The notes under the pieces were generated by a model. That model searched no databases, was not told the origin of the DNA, and saw nothing but the letters and a program-made list of their open reading frames with translations. A stretch of DNA of 46,430 nt from contig JAFLRY010000014.1 in the NCBI GenBank assembly GCA_022511205.1, positions 1-46,430 on the forward strand, given 5' to 3'. How positions within the stretch are numbered: the stretch's first letter is position 1; each line of letters starts with the position of its first letter. The position numbers and the translations under genes are program-made. Below, one piece after another: positions 41,696-46,430 of the stretch. Origin of the DNA: Eubacterium sp. GTDB lineage: Bacteria; Bacillota; Clostridia; Oscillospirales; Acutalibacteraceae.

Positions 41696-41782
41696 GCACA
41701 TATCTCTTGATTTTGTCAAGCGGCACTTGCTAAAGCCTTTTTAGCTGAATTTTTGATAAAAAACAATGATTGCCAAACAAGT

Positions 41783-41807
41783 AAACCACCCGTTAAACGG
41801 GTGGTTT
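41783..41807 (-). terminator. Terminator after the GH30 gene
   Basis: A 12-bp perfect stem AAACCACCCGTT/AACGGGTGGTTT with a one-base centre (a tighter stem with a 3-5 base loop in practice) lies 3 bases after the stop codon at 41810. Confidence 0.8.
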
Positions 41808-41809
41808 GA

Positions 41810-43180
41810 TTATTTAAGGATTACCGTAATGATCGAATTCTCGTCGGAGACGAAGGAGTTTTTGAACTGGCCGTTATAAATCTCGTTCAATTCCTCGTTT
41901 TGGCTTGAGCGGATGATTTTCATTTCGCTGAAATCGCCGTTCAATTTGATTTCCGTCCGCTCTTTTTCGTTGACAATTACCAGCACCGTTTCGCCGCTCG
42001 GCGTTTCAAAGCCGAAGGCGTTCAGCGCGTTGTTATCGCTCGTTGCGTAACAGCCGATATCAAGCGCCTTTGAGCCAACGGGGATATATTTTGAATAATG
42101 GGCAAAGCCCCAGTAGCGCTTGGCAATATACCAATCGGAGAAATCGGGATTGGAGGTTATCGTAGCATCTGAATAATCAAAGCCGTCCTCGTGTATGGCA
42201 AAACCGTTTACCGCTACCCACGACGTCCAGCTCTCAGCGCCGGCGTAGATAATATCCTGCCCGATAACTCTTGCCGTTATCAGCGCGCCCTTGAAATTTT
42301 TCGTATGGCTTTTATTCGGAAGCTCACACCATTCGCTCATATCAAAGCGAAGCTGTGGATACTTTTCAATAAAATCCTTCTTAAATTCGCAGCGAACTTC
42401 AGGGCTGTCATCGTGATGATAGGAATGATAGGCAAAAATATCCAGCACCTGCATGATCGTTTCATCGGCGAGCATCGCTTCAAGATATTCCTTGGTATTT
42501 TCCGTCATACTGCCGCTTTCTGGGCCGTAGAGCTTAACGGGCATATTTCTTTTGATTATTTCCTCGGCAAAGAGATGATAAATCTCTATCATCTCCTCCG
42601 TCTCATAGTGGCAACCCTCCTGCCAGACGTAGGAGCCTCCCCATTTCCATTGAGGCTCGTTTATGGGGCTGATGTATTTTACCGGGAAGCCCTCGTCAAG
42701 AAAATGCTGAGTTACCGTTAAAAAATAATCAACGAACTTTTTATAATTTGATTTTGGGATATTACAGGTGTGCATCAGCAGACTACCCGATGCCTGCCCC
42801 GTTGAGGTCTGGGAATAATGGGGCGAATTGGCAAAGAGGATAAGGGTATCCACGTTGCCCGTTTCAAGGCAGAGCCTCATCATATTAACGGCGTTCTTAT
42901 CCCTTGAAAAATCCCAGCTTGTTTCCTCGGTCTCGCGGTCATAAAGCATAAAGCTTTCGGTTCTGCGCCAAGGGTCTTTGACACGGTAGTTATTTTCATC
43001 AGTGCCGCCGCCCACGTTGTAGCGGTAGATATTCAGATGAAGTCCGTTGTCGCCGTAAAGCAGTTCAGCAATCTCCTTCGCCGTTTTTTCGTCAGCGCAA
43101 TACTGGCTCCACCAGCAGGCGGACGTTCCCCATCCCTTTAAGGTTTGCAATTTCTTAGCGTTTTTAAGATCAATAATCAT
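41810..43180 (-). CDS. Glycoside hydrolase family 30 protein
   Basis: The 456-aa protein has the GH30 layout: N-terminal GWGTSACWW, a (beta/alpha)8 barrel with the acid/base Glu175 (PINEPQWKW) and nucleophile Glu283 (FDMSEW), then a beta-sandwich side domain closing with VIVNEKERTEIKL. Members cleave beta-linked galactans, xylans or glucosides; the WGGSYVWQEGCHY stretch fits the endo-beta-1,6-galactanase-like branch, but specificity is not proven. No signal peptide is visible, so it acts inside the cell or on imported oligosaccharides. Its start overlaps the FliB-like stop by 4 bases (ATGA), the last gene of a four-gene run. Confidence 0.9.
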   Translation of the reverse strand: MIIDLKNAKKLQTLKGWGTSACWWSQYCADEKTAKEIAELLYGDNGLHLNIYRYNVGGGTDENNYRVKDPWRRTESFMLYDRETEETSWDFSRDKNAVNMMRLCLETGNVDTLILFANSPHYSQTSTGQASGSLLMHTCNIPKSNYKKFVDYFLTVTQHFLDEGFPVKYISPINEPQWKWGGSYVWQEGCHYETEEMIEIYHLFAEEIIKRNMPVKLYGPESGSMTENTKEYLEAMLADETIMQVLDIFAYHSYHHDDSPEVRCEFKKDFIEKYPQLRFDMSEWCELPNKSHTKNFKGALITARVIGQDIIYAGAESWTSWVAVNGFAIHEDGFDYSDATITSNPDFSDWYIAKRYWGFAHYSKYIPVGSKALDIGCYATSDNNALNAFGFETPSGETVLVIVNEKERTEIKLNGDFSEMKIIRSSQNEELNEIYNGQFKNSFVSDENSIITVILK

Positions 43181-44151
43181 ACGGTTTTTACCTTTTTTAA
43201 ATGTTTTTTTAACTCTTTAACGGAAAGATTTCCGTTTTTGCGCAATTCTTTTTTGTAGCGTTCCATATTCACGTCGCTATGCTCGGTTTCCTTGCTCCAT
43301 AGGTGGATCGTCCAAGCGTCATTTCCGAAATAAGCGCAAATCAAAACACCGATTACAGCCATTTTGATTTTTGAAAGAATATCGTTATCGTAAACAGCGG
43401 TGAGAAAATACCTAAACAGAAAATACATCGCAATATTTTCATAGGCTTCGCTATTGATTGTTTCGGGCGTTTCGCGGTGATTTTTCACCTTATCCTCCCA
43501 CGCGGGATTGATAAGCTCAGGATTCACGAAAACCTCGAAAAAGGGCGTTGCGCCCTTTCCCTCTTTATATTTACCGATCTCTTTTTGAAGAGAAACGCCG
43601 AAATCAAGAAGCGCTTCAAGACGTTCTGTTATCGGTACTTCCCTATTCTGAACGATTTCGTAAGCCTCTTTTCTTGCGGTGAGAAGCTTGAAATATAACT
43701 CTGCGTTGATATCGTTCAGCGCAGGCGGAAGCGAATTCATTTTGCTTTCAAAGGCGAAGGGCTCTTTCAAATTCCACATTATATCGCTTGCCACGGGGCA
43801 GGAAAAGGATATCCCCAGCTCCCGCGTTCCGCCGAAATCGTTTATAAATCTTGGGAAGGTTCGGCAGGTGTAGGGCGTGTGCTCGCCGCCTATGGCAATA
43901 TGCATATCGCAGAGGTTTTCATCGTTTAAAAAAGGGCATCTTTTCCGCTGAGCCAAGCGGAAAATCACGTTTCCGAACTCATCCTTATCAAGCACGGAAT
44001 CTATGCGCTCCCTGATATCTCCGCTGAGGGTTTTATAATATGCAAGGGATTCCGCGTCCGCATCTACCTCCCAGCCCTGGCAGCAGGAATCGGGGCAAGC
44101 GCCCGCTATGCACTTAAAATCTTTATAAAATGTTGGTGTTATAAGCTTCAT
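43177..44151 (-). CDS. FliB-like Cys-cluster protein (flagellin lysine-N-methylase family)
   Basis: The 324-aa protein starts KLITPTFYKDFKCIAGACPDSCCQGWEVDAD and has an N-terminal Cys cluster (C14, C19, C23, C24), then CPFLNDENLCDMH and YTCRTFPRF, the pattern of the FliB/YkgJ family. Relatives are labelled flagellin lysine-N-methylases, though most occur in non-motile bacteria with unknown roles; the Cys cluster probably binds metal. No flagellar gene is in the window, so that name should not be taken literally. It lies 21 bases after alr and overlaps the GH30 start. Confidence 0.85.
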   Translation of the reverse strand: MKLITPTFYKDFKCIAGACPDSCCQGWEVDADAESLAYYKTLSGDIRERIDSVLDKDEFGNVIFRLAQRKRCPFLNDENLCDMHIAIGGEHTPYTCRTFPRFINDFGGTRELGISFSCPVASDIMWNLKEPFAFESKMNSLPPALNDINAELYFKLLTARKEAYEIVQNREVPITERLEALLDFGVSLQKEIGKYKEGKGATPFFEVFVNPELINPAWEDKVKNHRETPETINSEAYENIAMYFLFRYFLTAVYDNDILSKIKMAVIGVLICAYFGNDAWTIHLWSKETEHSDVNMERYKKELRKNGNLSVKELKKHLKKVKTV

Positions 44152-44172
44152 AAATATTACTTTCAGTATATC

Positions 44173-45321
44173 TTACATATTTTGGTAAACGTAAACAAGC
44201 TCGCCGTTTTTATAATAAGTTCTCGCAACTCTCGGGGCTATCCTGCAGGGCAGCTCATAATTAAAGGAATAAGCCGCGTTGGCAACCTCCTCCATAGTAA
44301 GCACGGCGTCGCCGTCTCTGCCAACGAGGGTTACGGGCGTTTCTACCTGAACGCCGTCTATTTCCGTAACGTCAACCATAAACTGATCCATACAAACTCT
44401 GCCCACAATCGGCGCGTATTTGCCGTTTATTATAATCTTTCCTATATTTGAAAGGCAGCGCGGGTATCCGTCCGCATAGCCAACGGGGATCGTGGCGATC
44501 CTTCTCGGCTCAGCCGTTTTATAAGTTCCGCCGTAGGAGATCTCCCTGCCCGCGTCAAGGGTCTTAACGTGGGAAACGTGGGTAAGCCAGCTCATCGCAG
44601 GCTTGATATCAAGAAGCGATTTATCGACTTCCTCTGAAGGGTAAAGTCCGTAAAGCACGATGCCCATACGGCACATATCGAAGCACTCGTCAAAATTCAT
44701 AATTCCCGCAGAATTGCTCATATGCTTGATTGGGATAGTGATCCCTCTGCTCTCCAGCATTGCGATGAAACATTTAAAACGCTCCTTCTGCGCCTCAGCT
44801 TTGCTGAGGTCGGCTTCGTCAGCGGTGGCGTAATGAGAGAAAAGCCCTTCTGCCTTGATATTCGGAAGCTCCGTTATTTTTTTACAAATATCCGCGCTTT
44901 CCTCGCTTACCTGAAAGCCTATTCTGCTCATTCCGGTATCAACGCAGAAATGAAACGGCACCGTCTTATTCTGCCGAACGGCTTCGTTTGACAGCGCCAA
45001 AGCCGCCTCATAGGAAAAGACAGAAATTCGGATATCATTTTCAACGATTTTATCATATATGCTTGGCGAAGCATAACCGAGGATCAGAACCGGGTTTTTG
45101 ATTTCCGCATTTTTAAGCTCCAGCGCTTCCTCAATGCAGGCAACGCCGAAAAAATCGCATTTGCCGTCCAAAAGCTTAGCGGTCTGCACGGCGCCGTGAC
45201 CGTAACCGTGCGCCTTAACTACGCACATCAGCTTTACATTCTCGGGGAGCTTTTGCCTTGCCTGAGTAAAATTGTATTCAATTGCGTCTAAATCGATCTT
45301 CGCCTGAGTACGAAAATACAT
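44173..45321 (-). CDS. alr: Alanine racemase
   Basis: This PLP enzyme interconverts L- and D-alanine for peptidoglycan. The 382-aa protein has the PLP lysine K36 (CVVKAHGYGHG), the other catalytic base Tyr263 (ISYGGTY), and blocks HVSHVKTLDAG.., RIATIPVGYADGYPR, GRVCMDQFMVDVT. The ATG at 45321 follows an AGAGGT site and gives the standard N-terminus YFRTQAKIDLDAIEYNF; a longer frame overlaps the DAT gene. It lies 58 bases after the D-amino-acid transaminase gene, whose reaction uses D-alanine as amino donor or product. Confidence 0.96.
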   Translation of the reverse strand: MYFRTQAKIDLDAIEYNFTQARQKLPENVKLMCVVKAHGYGHGAVQTAKLLDGKCDFFGVACIEEALELKNAEIKNPVLILGYASPSIYDKIVENDIRISVFSYEAALALSNEAVRQNKTVPFHFCVDTGMSRIGFQVSEESADICKKITELPNIKAEGLFSHYATADEADLSKAEAQKERFKCFIAMLESRGITIPIKHMSNSAGIMNFDECFDMCRMGIVLYGLYPSEEVDKSLLDIKPAMSWLTHVSHVKTLDAGREISYGGTYKTAEPRRIATIPVGYADGYPRCLSNIGKIIINGKYAPIVGRVCMDQFMVDVTEIDGVQVETPVTLVGRDGDAVLTMEEVANAAYSFNYELPCRIAPRVARTYYKNGELVYVYQNM

Positions 45322-45379
45322 ACGCTTCAACCTCTGAAAAATTAGTATAGTTTTCGGCAAAATTGCCGACCGATTTTGT

Positions 45380-46228
45380 TTATTTATCTGCCCTGCATTG
45401 CTCTTTAAAATCCGCAACCAGCGCATCCTGAATTCTTTTCAGCATTTCGGGCGCTTTGCCGCCTACTGCCTTGCCGTCCACTGTCTTAACGGGAATGCAA
45501 AACGATCCGGTGGAATGAACTACGATCTCGTCTGCGTTCATAAGCTCGTCAAGGGTGTACTCCCTCTCCTCTACCCCGTAGCCAAGGCGTTTCGCAAACT
45601 CCAGCAGACGTATTCTTGAAGTGCCGGGAAGCACCTTATCGTCAAGCTGATGCGTTATCACACAGCCGTTTTTGAAAATGGATACGTTTGAATGAGCGCA
45701 TTCGGTAACGATACCGTCACGCACGAAGATAGCTTCGTGGCAGCCCGCGTTCTTTGCCGCCGTGGCCGCAAGGCAGTTTGGGATAAGATTCAGCGTTTTT
45801 ATGTTGCAATAGGTAAATCTCTTATCCACGTAGGTGATAACGTCTATAGGCTTGTAGGTGTCCTGAACGGCGCAGGGTGTAAGCGTTATCCAGAGATTTG
45901 CCTTGATATTCTCGGCAAAAACGTGTTCTCTCAGTCCCGAACCGCGAGTGACCTGCATATAGACGAACTGATCGCCGCTGTCCACCTTTAAAACCAGCTC
46001 CCGCAAAAGCTTTGCCAAATCGTTTCGCTTGATCGGCATATTTACGCCGAGAAGCTTGGCGCTATTGAAAAAGCGGTTAAGGTGGGCGTCGAGATCAAAA
46101 ATTATGTGATTGTGGGCGTAGGTGGCGTCATAAATACCGTCGCCAAACCAGCAGACACGGTCCAGCATAGGTATCTGCATTTCCTCAATAAGCCCGTATT
46201 TTCCGTTGTAATATCCCAAATTCTCCAC
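45380..46228 (-). CDS. dat: D-amino-acid transaminase (class IV aminotransferase)
   Basis: This PLP class IV aminotransferase most likely exchanges amino groups between D-alanine and 2-oxo acids, making D-glutamate or other D-amino acids. From the GTG at 46228 it is 282 aa: ENLGYYNGKYG.., MLDRVCWFGDGIYDATYAHN, the PLP lysine at K144 (CNIKTLNLIPNCLA), and ECAHSNVSIFK..VLPGTSRIRLLE. The GTG has an AGGTGA site 7 bases upstream and matches the normal N-terminus; a TTG at 46273 would extend it by 15 residues but overlaps the predicted transcript start and has no ribosome site. A branched-chain aminotransferase role is less likely given alr next to it. Confidence 0.88.
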   Translation of the reverse strand: MENLGYYNGKYGLIEEMQIPMLDRVCWFGDGIYDATYAHNHIIFDLDAHLNRFFNSAKLLGVNMPIKRNDLAKLLRELVLKVDSGDQFVYMQVTRGSGLREHVFAENIKANLWITLTPCAVQDTYKPIDVITYVDKRFTYCNIKTLNLIPNCLAATAAKNAGCHEAIFVRDGIVTECAHSNVSIFKNGCVITHQLDDKVLPGTSRIRLLEFAKRLGYGVEEREYTLDELMNADEIVVHSTGSFCIPVKTVDGKAVGGKAPEMLKRIQDALVADFKEQCRADK

Positions 46229-46282
46229 TAATGATTCACCTGAATATGTAAAGGCATTGGCCCAAATTTTCAAACTTATAAT

Positions 46283-46311
46283 ATTTTAATACATTTATAT
46301 GTAAATGTAAA
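46283..46311 (-). promoter_or_regulatory. Promoter of the dat-alr-fliB-GH30 run
   Basis: On the minus strand, -35 TTTACA (46306-46311), 17-base spacer, -10 TAAAAT (46283-46288). Its expected start near 46276 supports the downstream GTG as dat start. Confidence 0.7.
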
Positions 46312-46365
46312 TCACTAAATCGCTTTTTTCGCCATTTTATAATAAAACCACCCTTATGAGAAGAA

Positions 46366-46394
46366 AAACAGGAAGGCGTTTTGCCTTCCTGTTT
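46366..46394. terminator. Terminator of the next gene beyond the window
   Basis: A perfect 12-bp stem AAACAGGAAGGC/GCCTTCCTGTTT with a 5-base loop is followed on minus by TTCTTCTC. It probably ends a minus-strand gene entering from the right; two minus frames reach stop codons near 46405 and 46413 but too little is visible to call the gene. Confidence 0.85.
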
Positions 46395-46430
46395 CTTAAC
46401 TTTCCTAACGCGTTATTGATATACCTTTGG

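Noticed and set aside
46397-46430. Partial minus-strand coding end entering from the right edge
   Set aside because: Two frames end in stop codons within 30 bases; too little sequence to choose or to name a product.
1-46430. CRISPR array, prophage, insertion sequence, integrase, toxin-antitoxin or defence island
   Set aside because: No regularly spaced direct repeats, no transposase or integrase motifs and no paired small toxin/antitoxin genes were seen; gene content is overwhelmingly core.

Overview
The window looks like a core chromosomal segment of a low-to-moderate GC Clostridia genome, most likely a gut-type member of the Oscillospiraceae/Ruminococcaceae. This rests on gene content and order (tig-clpP-clpX-lon-engB, rplI-dnaB-tilS-ftsH, the paired radical-SAM proteins TIGR03960/TIGR03936, a DUF1540 mini-protein, a BspA-like leucine-rich-repeat protein with fibronectin repeats) and on strong Shine-Dalgarno sites with sigma-A-type promoters. 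No species can be named from sequence inspection alone. Almost all genes lie on the minus strand; only a DUF1540 gene, rnhA and a ROK-family gene are on plus.

Reading the map from the left: a truncated tRNA-Val(TAC); an operon yerC-like regulator > SAM methyltransferase > hslO; a protein quality-control block tig > clpP > clpX, followed by a terminator and a separately promoted lon > engB > lysA > type-B carboxylesterase; a metallophosphoesterase diverging from a tiny Cys-rich DUF1540 gene; a GNAT > rbgA > rnhB > yraN > thrC operon with its own promoter; rplS with a structured leader; a radical-SAM pair behind a site-2-protease-like M50 protein and ruvX; a class A penicillin-binding protein; a DEDDh exonuclease carrying a C-terminal zinc-ribbon-like module; secG; a divergent type IIA topoisomerase B/A pair under a promoter containing a perfect palindrome; a secreted BspA-like surface protein; and an operon RNase J > rplI > dnaB > tilS > ftsH. 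The right end holds rnhA (+), a small membrane protein of unknown function, a ROK kinase/regulator (+), an XRE membrane regulator, and a four-gene run: D-amino-acid transaminase > alanine racemase > FliB-like Cys-cluster protein > GH30 glycosidase.

Functionally this is mostly housekeeping: proteostasis (trigger factor, ClpXP, Lon, FtsH, Hsp33), RNA processing (RNase J, TilS, YraN, RNases HI and HII), ribosome assembly (EngB, RbgA, L9, L19), replication and topology (DnaB, the divergent topoisomerase pair), and cell wall supply (PBP1A-like, Alr, DAT, LysA). Seventeen terminator hairpins and fourteen promoters could be placed; these break the genes into transcription units. No CRISPR array, insertion sequence, prophage, integrase or toxin-antitoxin pair was seen.

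No wholly new multi-gene system stands out. The best leads are the divergent topoisomerase pair with its palindromic (NrdR-box-like) promoter, a probable AUU start codon for the ROK gene, mutually exclusive hairpins in the rplS leader, the exonuclease/zinc-ribbon fusion, and the DAT-Alr-FliB-GH30 operon. No intergenic gap exceeds 300 bases.
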